From Halanaerobium polyolivorans (GTDB lineage: Bacteria; Bacillota; Halanaerobiia; Halanaerobiales; Halanaerobiaceae): DNA of 34,251 nt. The stretch is taken from positions 1-34,251 of the forward strand of contig NZ_JAJFAT010000020.1 of assembly GCF_020711195.1 (NCBI RefSeq). Direction: 5' to 3'. A program made the translations under genes and the position numbers. Under the pieces are notes generated by a model. The model saw only the letters and a program-made list of their open reading frames with translations, was not told where the DNA came from and did no database searches. Below are positions 22,796 through 30,842 of this stretch, piece after piece (position 1 is the stretch's first letter; every line of letters starts with the position of its first letter).

Positions 22796-23794
22796 TTACA
22801 TGGATAATATGCTTGCTAAATTATAGATATCCATATCAATTTGCTGTGCCTCTACAATAGCATCAGCAATTTTACAGCTGCCAATAGAATTATCTTTATA
22901 ATTAATCATTATATCTCTGTGACCTTCAATTAACATGTCAACAGCTTTTGCCCCCATTCGGCTGGCAATAATCCTATCAGTTGCAGTTGGGCTTCCACCC
23001 CGCTGTAGATGACCTAAAATAGTTACCCTTGTTTCCATACCAGTTTTTTCTCTGATTAAATCTCCCATTGCAAGACCAGGGCTGCCATTATAGCCGCTTA
23101 GATCTACAAAAGGTGCTTTTACACCCTCAGCAATTAAAATAAGGCTGTGTAATTTACCCTTATTAAAACCCTGAACTATTCTATTTGTTACTTCCTGGGG
23201 AGTAAAGTCGATCTCTGGTACTAAAATAAATTCTGCTCCTCCGGCTAAACCTGTCATCAAGGCTAAATAACCAGAATCTCTTCCCATACATTCAATAACA
23301 AATGTTCTTTCATGAGAAGTGGCTGTATCTCTTATCTTATTTATAGCATCAAGTATTGTATTCATTGCTGTATCTACACCAATGGTATAATCAGTACAGG
23401 ATAAATCATTATCAATAGTTGCAGGAATACCTACAGCACTGATTTCGCTTTCCTGGTTGATTTTTTGCACTCCATGTAAGGAGCCATCTCCACCAATTAC
23501 AACCAGAGAATCAATTCCCTCTTCTCTCATATTCTGATAGGCTTTTTCTCTTCCCTCCCTGCTTAAAAATTCTTCACAGCGGGCAGAAAAAAGAGCAGTT
23601 CCTCCTCTCTGGATTATATCGGCAACCGAACTTCTTTTCATTTCAAAAAAATCTTTTTCTATCAGGCCTTTAAAGCCATATCTAACCCCCACTACTTCAA
23701 CATTGTAAAAAATTGCAGTTCTAGCAACCGCCCTAATAGCAGGGTTCATTCCCGGAGCATCTCCACCACTTGTTAATATTGCTAATTTTTTCAT
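22796..23794 (-). CDS. pfkA: ATP-dependent 6-phosphofructokinase
   Basis: 332 residues. ILTSGGDAPGMNPAIRAV near the start binds phosphate. VVIGGDGSLHG carries the Gly at the ATP/PPi-discriminating position 104 (GGDGS), so ATP rather than PPi is the likely donor. IPATIDNDLSCTDYTIG holds the catalytic Asp; Ala replaces the usual Gly just before TIDND. SHERTFVIECMGRDSGYLAL and HLQRGGSPTATDR complete the site. It phosphorylates fructose 6-phosphate, the committed step of glycolysis. The start has GGAGG 9 nt upstream. It is followed 23 bp later by pyk. Confidence 0.95.
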   Translation of the reverse strand: MKKLAILTSGGDAPGMNPAIRAVARTAIFYNVEVVGVRYGFKGLIEKDFFEMKRSSVADIIQRGGTALFSARCEEFLSREGREKAYQNMREEGIDSLVVIGGDGSLHGVQKINQESEISAVGIPATIDNDLSCTDYTIGVDTAMNTILDAINKIRDTATSHERTFVIECMGRDSGYLALMTGLAGGAEFILVPEIDFTPQEVTNRIVQGFNKGKLHSLILIAEGVKAPFVDLSGYNGSPGLAMGDLIREKTGMETRVTILGHLQRGGSPTATDRIIASRMGAKAVDMLIEGHRDIMINYKDNSIGSCKIADAIVEAQQIDMDIYNLASILSM

Positions 23795-23810
23795 CTATAA
23801 TATCCTCCAT

Positions 23811-23987
23811 TTAGAAATTTTCATGCAAACATGTATAGGCTTCTTCAGCCTCACTAGCAGGTACTTTAATTTGATAATTATTTGCCCCAATATCATCTAT
23901 TTCTATCAGGAATCCTTCTCTTTCCATAATAAATAATATTTCTTCAGCTTCTTCTTTTGATGAAGCTATATACAATACCTGCCACAT
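23811..23987 (-). CDS. Small DUF2007-like protein
   Basis: 58 residues from the ATG at 23985-23987, which follows AAAGGAGCTTTAAA. Sequence: MWQVLYIASSKEEAEEILFI and then MEREGFLIEI, ending EEAYTCLHENF. The strand-helix-strand-strand-helix pattern with EAEEIL and YQIKVPASEAEEA resembles DUF2007-type domains, which are small putative signal-transducing or sensor modules of unknown ligand. It lies 34 bp after mtrB and 16 bp before pfkA, all on one strand, so it is expressed with them. No more specific function can be given. Confidence 0.55.
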   Translation of the reverse strand: MWQVLYIASSKEEAEEILFIMEREGFLIEIDDIGANNYQIKVPASEAEEAYTCLHENF

Positions 23988-24021
23988 TTTAAAGCTCCTT
24001 TCAATAAACACCAGCAATTAA

Positions 24022-24249
24022 TTAATCTTGTGAGCTGTCAGCTTCAATTTTACCATGTTTGGATAATAGTTCTGCCTTACCTCTAATTTTCATTGCTGAG
24101 ACATTTTCTGTAAATTGAGCAGCCAGGATTTCTCCCTTATCCAATTTTTCTGTATGATTAAATCTAGTATCTTTACCTCTGGTTAGGCCAATAATTGTTA
24201 CACCATCTTCTAGAGCTTTAATTATAATAAAATCAGCATTAACATCCAT
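24022..24249 (-). CDS. mtrB: Tryptophan RNA-binding attenuation protein (TRAP)
   Basis: 75 residues. Aligns end to end with Bacillus subtilis TRAP: FIIIKALEDGVTIIGLTRGK against FVVIKAVEDGVNVIGLTRGT, then KLDKGE and AAQFTENVSAMKIRG. RNA-contacting Lys35, Lys54 and Arg56 (B. subtilis Lys37, Lys56, Arg58) and the tryptophan-binding residues in RGKDTRF and QFTENVS are all kept. TRAP forms an 11-subunit ring that, with bound tryptophan, wraps (G/U)AG repeats in mRNA leaders. No trp gene and no anti-TRAP is in the window. It has its own strong promoter and leads a run with a DUF2007-like gene, pfkA and pyk. Confidence 0.93.
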   Translation of the reverse strand: MDVNADFIIIKALEDGVTIIGLTRGKDTRFNHTEKLDKGEILAAQFTENVSAMKIRGKAELLSKHGKIEADSSQD

Positions 24250-24276
24250 GGTTATTCCTCCTTTATTCTAATTAAT

Positions 24277-24304
24277 AATATAATAAGCAAAAAAGCATTG
24301 TCAA
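24277..24304 (-). promoter_or_regulatory. Promoter upstream of mtrB
   Basis: The minus strand has a consensus TTGACA (24304-24299) and, after a 16 bp spacer, TATATT (24282-24277); TATTAT two bases on is an alternative -10. It lies between the dnaE stop and the mtrB start, 28 bp before the ATG. Confidence 0.65.
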
Positions 24305-24371
24305 GCAGATTTACAAATTTTACTTCTATTTCTGTAGATATTGAGATATTTTTCTCAAAGTCTTAATGTTT

Positions 24372-27300
24372 TTAGGCAAGAAATTCAAAAGCTGAACTCC
24401 CTAATGCCTTAGTCAGTTCTTTAATTGTCCTGCTGTTTTTACTAAGATTAAAAGCAGAATCGGTTATAATCATCTTATTATCTTTTTTCAACAGAACAGT
24501 TACATCACCTTCTTTTTTAGATAAATATTTTTTTAAAGCAATGATTTTCTTTTTTTTCAATTGAGAAATATCGATGATTAAAAAATTATTGTCTAATGAC
24601 AAGATATTTTCAGCTATTAACTGGCCGTCACTTTTACGGCCATATACAGCAATTGCATTTTGCTCTGAAAGCATAAAGTTAATATTTTTAAATAAATCGG
24701 CAAAAACTATGATTTCTATTTTATCATTATGATCACTTATCGTTAAAAAAGCCATCTTATTATTCCTTTTGGTAATGTGCTCTTTATATGAGACTATATT
24801 CCCGGCAGTAAAGGCTTTTTTGTTTTCAGAGATTTTTATCACCTCTGAAATATCTAAAATATTTAATTTCTGTATTTTTTGCTGATAATTATCCAAAGGA
24901 TGGGCAGATAAATAAATACCCAAATATTCTTTTTCCTGTTTTAAGATCGTTTCGGTTGGCAGTTCTTTAATATCTTCATATTTTAGGTCTTCCTCTATGA
25001 ACTTATCTTCTTCAGCAAATAGTTCGGCAAAAGAGCGCTGGCCCTGGGCCCGCTGTCGGGATAGATTATTATATTTTTGATATAGCTCTTCATAATTGAT
25101 TAAAAGTGCTGCCCTGCTTTCTACAATATCATCAAAAGCTCCTGCTTTAATAAAAGCCTCAAAACTTTGAATATTTAAGGCACTCATATCTATTCTTTTT
25201 AAGAAATCGATCACAGATTTAAATTCTTTTTCCTGACGAGCAGCTTCTAGGGCATAAATAGTATTTGAGCCTACATTTTTTATTGCCTTAAGACCATAGC
25301 GAATTTTATTATCTCCCTCAGCTATAAAATCATGACAGCTTTGGTTAATATCAGGTGGCAAAATATCTAGATCAATTTCTCTTGCAGCTTTAATATAATC
25401 TGCAATTTTATCCTGATTGCCCATCACCGAAGAAAAGAGGGCAGCCATAAACTCTGCGGGATAATAATACTTTAAATAAGCTGTTTGATAGGCCAAAAAT
25501 GCATAGGCAGTTGAATGTGATTTATTAAATCCATAGCCGGCAAAATACTCCATTTGATCGAAAATTTCTTCTGCCGTTTCGGCTGCTATACCATTATTTA
25601 CAGCCCCCTGCACAAATTTCTCTCTTTCTGCTGCTACAAGATCTAATTTCTTTTTTCCCATCCCTCTCCGTAAAAGGTCGGCTTCTCCCATCGAATAACC
25701 ACCCAGGCTGCTTGCTATTTCCATAACCTGTTCCTGATATAAGATCATGCCAAAGGTTTCTTCTAAGATGGGTTTTAAGCTAGGATGAAGATATTCGGCT
25801 TCTTTTTCACCATGTCTAATCGCAATAAAATCATCGACAATATTACTGCCAAGAGGGCCAGGTCTACCTAAGGCAAGCATGGCAATTAAATCATTAAACC
25901 TTTCTGGTTTAAGCTTTTGATTTAAAGACTTAAACAAATAGGACTCCATTTGAAAAACACCGGCTGTTTTACCTGTACTTAAAAAATCATAAACCTTTTT
26001 ATCATCGAAAGGAATAGAATTTATATCAATCTTTTCATTTTTTCTTTTTTCAATTAATTCCAGAGTGTTTTTTATAACAGTTAAATTTCTCAGACCTAAA
26101 AAGTCCATTTTCAATAAGCCCAGAGCTTCTAGATCATCCATTGCCAGCTGGGTTATTACATTTTCATCCTGTTTTTGCAGGGGAACCATTTCGGCTAAGG
26201 GTTCAGTACCAATTATTACCCCTGCTGCATGAGTAGAGATATGTCTGGGTAAACCCTCTACTCCTTTAGCATAGTCGATTAGCTCTTTGATCTCTTGATC
26301 TTCCTGATATAGGGTTCTCAATTTTTTATTATTTTTGAAAGATTCCTCGATTCCGGAACGAGATGAAATCAGTTTTGCCACCCGATCCACTTTTCCGTAA
26401 GTGATGCCAAGTGCTCTGCCAACATCCCTCACTGCAGCTCTAGCTGCCATAGTTCCAAAAGTACCGATTTGGGCTACCCTATCTCTACCATATCTTTCTC
26501 TGACATATTCGATTATTTGATCTCTGTTTTCATCAAAATCAATATCAATATCAGGCATGGTGACTCGCTCGGGATTCAAAAATCTTTCGAAAATCAAACC
26601 ATATTTTAAGGGGTTTACCTTGGTTATCTTAAGTAAATAGGCTACCAAACTACCGGCAGCTGAACCCCTACCCGGGCCAACCATAATATCATTGTTTTCT
26701 GCATATTTAACAAAATCATAAACGATCAGAAAGTAACCAGCATAGCCCATTTCAAATATTATTTTTAGCTCATATTGAAGTCTTTGCCCAGCCTTTTTAT
26801 CTCCGGCCAGACCTCTTTCTTTAAGGGCTTTTTTGCAGAGCTTTTCCAGTAAAGCTTCAGGACTCTTATTATCCTTAAGATCAGGATAATCAGGTAAATA
26901 AAATGTATTAAAGTCTAATTCTAAATTAACCCTATCTGCAATTTTAACCGTATTTTCATAGGCAGAATCAAGTTGAGGAAAAAGCTTTTTCATTTCTGCT
27001 GGAGATTTATAATAATATTCCTGACCGCTAAAGCTCATTCTGTTTTGATCAGAAATAGTTGTTCCAGTTTGTAAGGCAAGCAAGATATCCTGCAGATCTG
27101 CATCTTCTCGTTCTAAATAGTGAGAATCATTGCTCACAATCAGCGGAATATTTTCTTCATTACTGAGCTTGATTAGACCTTGAGCAGCCTCTTTTTCTTC
27201 TTTGAGGTTGTGATCCTGCAGCTCCAGAAAAAAACTGTCATGACCAAAAATAGCCTGGTAATCAGAAACCGCTTTTTTAGCCAGATCATAATTGCCCTTT

Positions 27301-27731
27301 AAAAGCAGCTGAGGGATTTCTCCCTGTAGACAAGCAGAAAGACAGATCAAACCACTGCTGTGCTGGGCCAGAAGCTCTTTATCAACCCGCGGCTTATAAT
27401 AAAAGCCTTCCAGCCATGATTTACTAACCAGTTGAATTAAATTATGATAGCCCTCTTTGTTCTCAGCTAAAAGAAGCAGATGATAGTTTTTTCTCTTTTT
27501 ATTAGTGATATTATTTTCCGCTAAATATAGTTCACAACCAATAATAGGCTTGATATTCTCTTTTTTAGCCTCCTGATAAAATTCTATCATCCCATATAAA
27601 ACGCCATGGTCAGTAATACTAACTGCAGGCAGAGAGTATTCTTTGCTTTTTCTAATCAAATCCTCAATTCTGATGGCACCATCTAAGAGGCTGTATGCTG
27701 TATGGTTATGTAAGTGAACAAAATCGGCCAT
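24372..27731 (-). CDS. dnaE: DNA polymerase III subunit alpha (DnaE)
   Basis: 1119 residues from the ATG at 27729-27731 (GGGAG 10 nt upstream); an ATG three codons earlier is only 1 nt from that site. The N-terminal PHP domain starts FVHLHNHTAYSLLDGA. The polymerase core has PDIDIDFDE (two catalytic Asp near residue 395) and KMDFLGLRNLTVI (third Asp near 541). A helix-hairpin-helix region follows (near residues 820-870), then QRSFAELF, which resembles a clamp-binding motif, and an OB domain (AFTAGNIVSYKEHI, MAFLTISDHND) near 990-1060. It copies the chromosome as the replicase catalytic subunit. No PolC-type exonuclease is present, so it is the DnaE1/E. coli-type form. It shares the strand with mtrB-pfkA-pyk. 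Confidence 0.95.
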   Translation of the reverse strand: MADFVHLHNHTAYSLLDGAIRIEDLIRKSKEYSLPAVSITDHGVLYGMIEFYQEAKKENIKPIIGCELYLAENNITNKKRKNYHLLLLAENKEGYHNLIQLVSKSWLEGFYYKPRVDKELLAQHSSGLICLSACLQGEIPQLLLKGNYDLAKKAVSDYQAIFGHDSFFLELQDHNLKEEKEAAQGLIKLSNEENIPLIVSNDSHYLEREDADLQDILLALQTGTTISDQNRMSFSGQEYYYKSPAEMKKLFPQLDSAYENTVKIADRVNLELDFNTFYLPDYPDLKDNKSPEALLEKLCKKALKERGLAGDKKAGQRLQYELKIIFEMGYAGYFLIVYDFVKYAENNDIMVGPGRGSAAGSLVAYLLKITKVNPLKYGLIFERFLNPERVTMPDIDIDFDENRDQIIEYVRERYGRDRVAQIGTFGTMAARAAVRDVGRALGITYGKVDRVAKLISSRSGIEESFKNNKKLRTLYQEDQEIKELIDYAKGVEGLPRHISTHAAGVIIGTEPLAEMVPLQKQDENVITQLAMDDLEALGLLKMDFLGLRNLTVIKNTLELIEKRKNEKIDINSIPFDDKKVYDFLSTGKTAGVFQMESYLFKSLNQKLKPERFNDLIAMLALGRPGPLGSNIVDDFIAIRHGEKEAEYLHPSLKPILEETFGMILYQEQVMEIASSLGGYSMGEADLLRRGMGKKKLDLVAAEREKFVQGAVNNGIAAETAEEIFDQMEYFAGYGFNKSHSTAYAFLAYQTAYLKYYYPAEFMAALFSSVMGNQDKIADYIKAAREIDLDILPPDINQSCHDFIAEGDNKIRYGLKAIKNVGSNTIYALEAARQEKEFKSVIDFLKRIDMSALNIQSFEAFIKAGAFDDIVESRAALLINYEELYQKYNNLSRQRAQGQRSFAELFAEEDKFIEEDLKYEDIKELPTETILKQEKEYLGIYLSAHPLDNYQQKIQKLNILDISEVIKISENKKAFTAGNIVSYKEHITKRNNKMAFLTISDHNDKIEIIVFADLFKNINFMLSEQNAIAVYGRKSDGQLIAENILSLDNNFLIIDISQLKKKKIIALKKYLSKKEGDVTVLLKKDNKMIITDSAFNLSKNSRTIKELTKALGSSAFEFLA

Positions 27732-27785
27732 TTTAATCATGCTCCCACTTTTGTATAATCAAAAAAATAAAAAAGTTTTTTAAGC

Positions 27786-27814
27786 TTGTAAAATCTTGAG
27801 TTTTTTTGTATAAT
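27786..27814 (+). promoter_or_regulatory. Promoter of the Nfu-type gene
   Basis: TTGTAA (27786-27791), 17 bp spacer, TATAAT (27809-27814). The ribosome binding site GGAGGTG follows at 27833-27839. Confidence 0.75.
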
Positions 27815-27845
27815 TAAAACAAAGTCATTTTAGGAGGTGCAAGTA

Positions 27846-28067
27846 ATGAAAGAAGAAGTTCAAAAATATTTAGATAAAATAAGACCAAGCCTTCAAGCTG
27901 ATGGTGGAGATGTAGAATTGGTCGAAGTAACAGAAGATGGTATCGTAAAAGTAAAACTTCTTGGTGCATGTAGTGGTTGCCCAATGTCAACCTTAACTAT
28001 TAAAAATGGTATAGAACGTACTTTAAAACAAAATGTAGATGGAGTAAAAGAAGTACAACCTGTATAA
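27846..28067 (+). CDS. Nfu-type Fe-S cluster scaffold (NifU C-terminal domain)
   Basis: 73 residues from the ATG at 27846, 6 nt after GGAGGTG; an earlier GTG overlaps the binding site. The whole protein is one NifU C-terminal domain: [20 protein letters not shown] and [20 protein letters not shown]. Cys42 and Cys45 form the CxxC that, in a dimer, holds a [4Fe-4S] cluster for transfer to client enzymes. Several putative clients are nearby (radical SAM, DUF362 ferredoxin, RlmD-type enzymes). It is monocistronic with its own promoter and terminator. Confidence 0.93.
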   Translation: MKEEVQKYLDKIRPSLQADGGDVELVEVTEDGIVKVKLLGACSGCPMSTLTIKNGIERTLKQNVDGVKEVQPV

Positions 28068-28083
28068 ATTTATGCACTTTTTT

Positions 28084-28112
28084 AAAAGCACCCGACCGGG
28101 TGCTTTTATTTT
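28084..28112 (+). terminator. Bidirectional terminator between nfu and ylbF-like genes
   Basis: AAAAGCACCC/GGGTGCTTTT stem (28084-28107) followed by TTATTTTT. It serves the Nfu gene on the plus strand. The TAA of the convergent YlbF-like gene lies inside it, and the symmetry also gives a T run on the minus strand. Confidence 0.85.
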
Positions 28113-28486
28113 TCTGCTTTTTCTTCCTCGGTTTCACTTTCTAATTCTTCTTCACTAATTCCAATATCCAATTCTGAAAAAACTATTTTTTGAATATCAT
28201 TAATCATTTTACTCAACTGATATTCTGCTTCCAGATATTTTTTAACACTATTATTAATTTCGATTAAGTTCTGCAAATTCTGTAGTTTTTCTTTATCTCC
28301 CTCAGCAAGCTCTTCACCGGCAATCCTCTTATTCTGTAGTTTGATCATTAAATTTTGATAATCAAGCAGCATCTTTTTAGAACCTGATTTTTCCATTACT
28401 TTTTCCCTTAGTTCCTGATAGTTTTGATATTCTTTGGAATCTTTTAGCTTTCTCTGTAATCTTCTTGCCTGATCGTAAACAGACAT
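28106..28486 (-). CDS. YlbF/YmcA-like protein
   Basis: 126 residues, nearly all helical and highly charged, with an acidic C-terminal tail (EEELESETEEEKAEK). The pattern LRRKLKDSKEYQNYQELREK-like start, then MLLDYQNLMIKLQNKRIAGE, matches the Com_YlbF family. In B. subtilis YlbF and YmcA act with YaaT (RicT) in competence, sporulation and RNase Y control of mRNA maturation. Whether this copy does so is unknown. Its ATG overlaps the phosphoesterase stop (TAATG), so translation is coupled. Confidence 0.78.
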   Translation of the reverse strand: MSVYDQARRLQRKLKDSKEYQNYQELREKVMEKSGSKKMLLDYQNLMIKLQNKRIAGEELAEGDKEKLQNLQNLIEINNSVKKYLEAEYQLSKMINDIQKIVFSELDIGISEEELESETEEEKAEK

Positions 28487-28980
28487 TATAATCCCTCCTC
28501 TAAAATTTTAATTTCACTTTTTATTTGCTCTCCAATATCTATTATACCAAAAGTATAATTTTTCTCCAATCTTTTATCGGTTGGAGAACCGGGATTGAAA
28601 AACAATTTACCCCCTAATTCTTCATTAAATGGTCGATGAGTATGACCAAAAATAATTACATCACTTTCGGGAAAACTATAATTTAAACTCTGCAGCACAT
28701 TTCTACCCCCAAACTGATGGCCGTGAATTACAGAAACCTGCTTATTTGCTACCTCAAAGCTGAGCTTTTCTTTTAGTTTTTCCTGAAGGGGAAAACTATC
28801 TCTATTACCTGCTACTGCTTTAACTTCATTAATCGACTTTAAAGAATTTAAATATTTTTCTTCTGTTAGATCTCCAGCATGAATAATTAAATCAACTTTT
28901 TTTAATTCTTCAATTAATTGTTTGGGTAACTCTCTTCCTGCACCAGGAAGATGAGTATCTGAAATAACTCCAATTTTCAT
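28486..28980 (-). CDS. YfcE/MJ0936-type metallophosphoesterase
   Basis: 164 residues, single calcineurin-like phosphoesterase domain. Metal-binding motifs in order: GVISDTHLPG, DLIIHAGDLT, AVAGNRDSF, SVIHGHQFG, VIIFGHTHRPF, FNPGSPTDKR. All ligands are present, so it should be an active two-metal phosphodiesterase or phosphatase, cytoplasmic. In Firmicutes such proteins are often next to the rph/XTP pyrophosphatase genes, but not here. It lies 16 bp downstream of the DUF362 gene and is coupled to the YlbF-like gene. Confidence 0.9.
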   Translation of the reverse strand: MKIGVISDTHLPGAGRELPKQLIEELKKVDLIIHAGDLTEEKYLNSLKSINEVKAVAGNRDSFPLQEKLKEKLSFEVANKQVSVIHGHQFGGRNVLQSLNYSFPESDVIIFGHTHRPFNEELGGKLFFNPGSPTDKRLEKNYTFGIIDIGEQIKSEIKILEEGL

Positions 28981-28996
28981 TTATATTAAACCTCCA

Positions 28997-30139
28997 TTAT
29001 TTTGCGAAAAAAATCCTGGCCAGCAGAGGATATTTGATCTCTACAGCATCATAAGGACATAATTCTTGACAGCAGAAACAGCGTATACAACCATCAAGTT
29101 CTACCTGAGGGAAATTATCTACCATTGTAATAACCTCAGGTGGACAGTTTGCTGCACAATTACCACAACCCACACACTTATCCTTTTTAAAAACTGGTTT
29201 TGGCCGCAGCAGAGCTTCCAGTATATCTGCCAAAAAGTCGGGCATTCTTCTATCGAGGAGATTACTCTCTTTTTCTATTCTTGGAATTTCTACTGAAGCA
29301 AAGGGAATAAGCTCATCCCCTTTTAAAAGCAATTTATCTTTTTCAATAATTGAATCTTCAACTGCAGCTTTGATCGAAGGTACCCTTTCCACTGGATTAA
29401 TCCCCAGTAATTTTACCGCTGCTAGATCTAAATAAAAGGGTGATCTAGAAGCCAGTAAATAGTTAAACCTTTTTGGATTTCCATTAGAAGGTCCTTCACC
29501 ATCCATACCAATAACTGCATCCATAATTGTTAAAGTAGGATTAATCAATAAGGCTAGATCATTAAGCATCCTTGAAAAATCATAAACTGACTGCATTCGC
29601 AAATGGTAATCTGCCTTGATAACTCCTGGTATACAGCCGAAAAGATTTTTCACCCCACCTGTATACATGGTTAACCCATGGGTTTTAAGTTTGGGGAGAT
29701 TAATTATTAAATCTGCCTCACTGACAAAATCAACCACTTGAAAGGATTTTTTTAATTTACCCTGACTAAACTCTACTTTCTTAGAATCGGTATTAAAATT
29801 TAACTTAAAATTATATTTTTCAGCAACTGCTGTTAGTCCACTTTTGGCATAGGCCCTTTTTAATAATTGTTCTTTAAAAGGTCCACCCGGACTATCAGCT
29901 ATTATTACTTCAGCCCCTAAAGCCTGAATTTTCTTGCCTAATACTGCAATTAATTGAGGATTAGTTGTTACAGCTGTTTCCGGTTTTTTGCCCATCAACA
30001 AATTTGTTTTTAATACTACTTTTTGCCCTTTTTTAACAAAAGAGGATAGACCACCTAACTCGGCAAGTAGTTCCTCAATTTTTGTATCTAATTCTTCATC
30101 TTGATATGAATTACATTTTTTCAAAACGACCTCAGACAT
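28997..30139 (-). CDS. DUF362 protein with C-terminal two-cluster ferredoxin domain
   Basis: 380 residues. The first 300 are a DUF362 domain: KKGQKVVLKTNLL, EVIIADSPGGPFKEQL, NLPKLKTHGLTMYTGGVKNLFG, DAVIGMDGEGPSNGNP. The last 60 have two CxxCxxCxxxC clusters, CVGCGNCAANCPPEV and CIRCFCCQELCPYDAV, for two [4Fe-4S] centres. DUF362 proteins are widespread in anaerobes; the reaction is not settled for most. The Fe-S clusters point to electron transfer. No signal peptide, so cytoplasmic. It is the first of three coupled genes with the phosphoesterase and YlbF-like protein. Confidence 0.88.
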   Translation of the reverse strand: MSEVVLKKCNSYQDEELDTKIEELLAELGGLSSFVKKGQKVVLKTNLLMGKKPETAVTTNPQLIAVLGKKIQALGAEVIIADSPGGPFKEQLLKRAYAKSGLTAVAEKYNFKLNFNTDSKKVEFSQGKLKKSFQVVDFVSEADLIINLPKLKTHGLTMYTGGVKNLFGCIPGVIKADYHLRMQSVYDFSRMLNDLALLINPTLTIMDAVIGMDGEGPSNGNPKRFNYLLASRSPFYLDLAAVKLLGINPVERVPSIKAAVEDSIIEKDKLLLKGDELIPFASVEIPRIEKESNLLDRRMPDFLADILEALLRPKPVFKKDKCVGCGNCAANCPPEVITMVDNFPQVELDGCIRCFCCQELCPYDAVEIKYPLLARIFFAK

Positions 30140-30162
30140 AATACTACCTTCTTTCTCAGCTA

Positions 30163-30190
30163 AAATTAAAACCGGCTCAAAGGCCGGTTC
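30163..30190 (-). terminator. Terminator after the FmdB-type gene
   Basis: AACCGGC (30170-30176) pairs with GCCGGTT (30183-30189). On the minus strand the stem runs into TTTTAATTTT. Confidence 0.8.
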
Positions 30191-30197
30191 ATCTTAT

Positions 30198-30413
30198 TTA
30201 AGAAGCTTTATGATCTTTTTTATCGCTTTTAGATGAATCATTTTTAGCCTGATTAACATAAAAGTTCGAGCCCTTAAAAAGAATCCCCGGAGAACCTATT
30301 ATTCTCTTCACTTCTGAACCACATTCAGGGCATTTTTTTAAAGCTTCATCTTTAATATTTTGAAATTTTTCGAACCTTCCACAGTTTTCACATTCATATA
30401 AATATGTCGGCAT
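30198..30413 (-). CDS. FmdB-type zinc ribbon protein
   Basis: 71 residues. Starts MPTYLYECENCGRFEKFQNI with a second CPECGSE knuckle, so four Cys (CxxC...CxxC) bind one zinc. The GSPGILFKGSNFY segment is standard for the family. The C-terminal tail is short, charged and probably disordered. Members are putative regulatory or nucleic-acid binding proteins without clear function. Its 25 bp distance from the upstream small membrane-protein gene, on the same strand, suggests co-transcription. Confidence 0.87.
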   Translation of the reverse strand: MPTYLYECENCGRFEKFQNIKDEALKKCPECGSEVKRIIGSPGILFKGSNFYVNQAKNDSSKSDKKDHKAS

Positions 30414-30438
30414 TTTTTTAATTCCTCCTTCAAAGCTT

Positions 30439-30711
30439 TTATTTCATTTCGGCATTTAATAGTCCCCAGTAATTATATAACTGGATAAAAATAAATAAAG
30501 CTAAGATCAACCATTCTTGAAAATATATAAAATAGCCTCCACCAATTAGGGTAGTTGTTATAATAGCTGTTAAAACGAATTTTTTCTTAAATTTGATCTT
30601 CAAAACCTGCCAGGGAATAAGGCCGAGTCCAATAAAAACACCTGCATCAACATTGTAAGTCAGTCCAGCAATACCAATGATTATAAATATGATTAAGAGA
30701 AATAAATTCAT
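30439..30711 (-). CDS. Small membrane protein of unknown function
   Basis: 90 residues with three or four hydrophobic segments: MNLFLLIIFIIIGIAGLTY, GVFIGLGLIPWQVL, KFVLTAIITTTLIGGGYFIY and LILALFIFIQLYNYW. Basic loop KIKFKKK after the second segment predicts a cytoplasmic loop there. I recognise no family. The start has GGGG 9 nt upstream. It precedes the FmdB-type gene on the same strand. There is an unrelated AT-rich 130 bp gap to the methyltransferase gene. Confidence 0.55.
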   Translation of the reverse strand: MNLFLLIIFIIIGIAGLTYNVDAGVFIGLGLIPWQVLKIKFKKKFVLTAIITTTLIGGGYFIYFQEWLILALFIFIQLYNYWGLLNAEMK

Positions 30712-30842
30712 TTATTCTACCCCTTTCCTAAATGGAGTATTATAAAGTTACTTTATAATATAATATATCATAAACATACCTCTTTTAGCAAGTAATCAGC
30801 TTAAGAATTGACTATCTCTGACCAAGAGAGTTGTCAAGCCTA

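Noticed and set aside
24250-24371. TRAP binding site in the mtrB leader
   Set aside because: The leader lacks a run of (G/U)AG triplets with 2-3 nt spacing.
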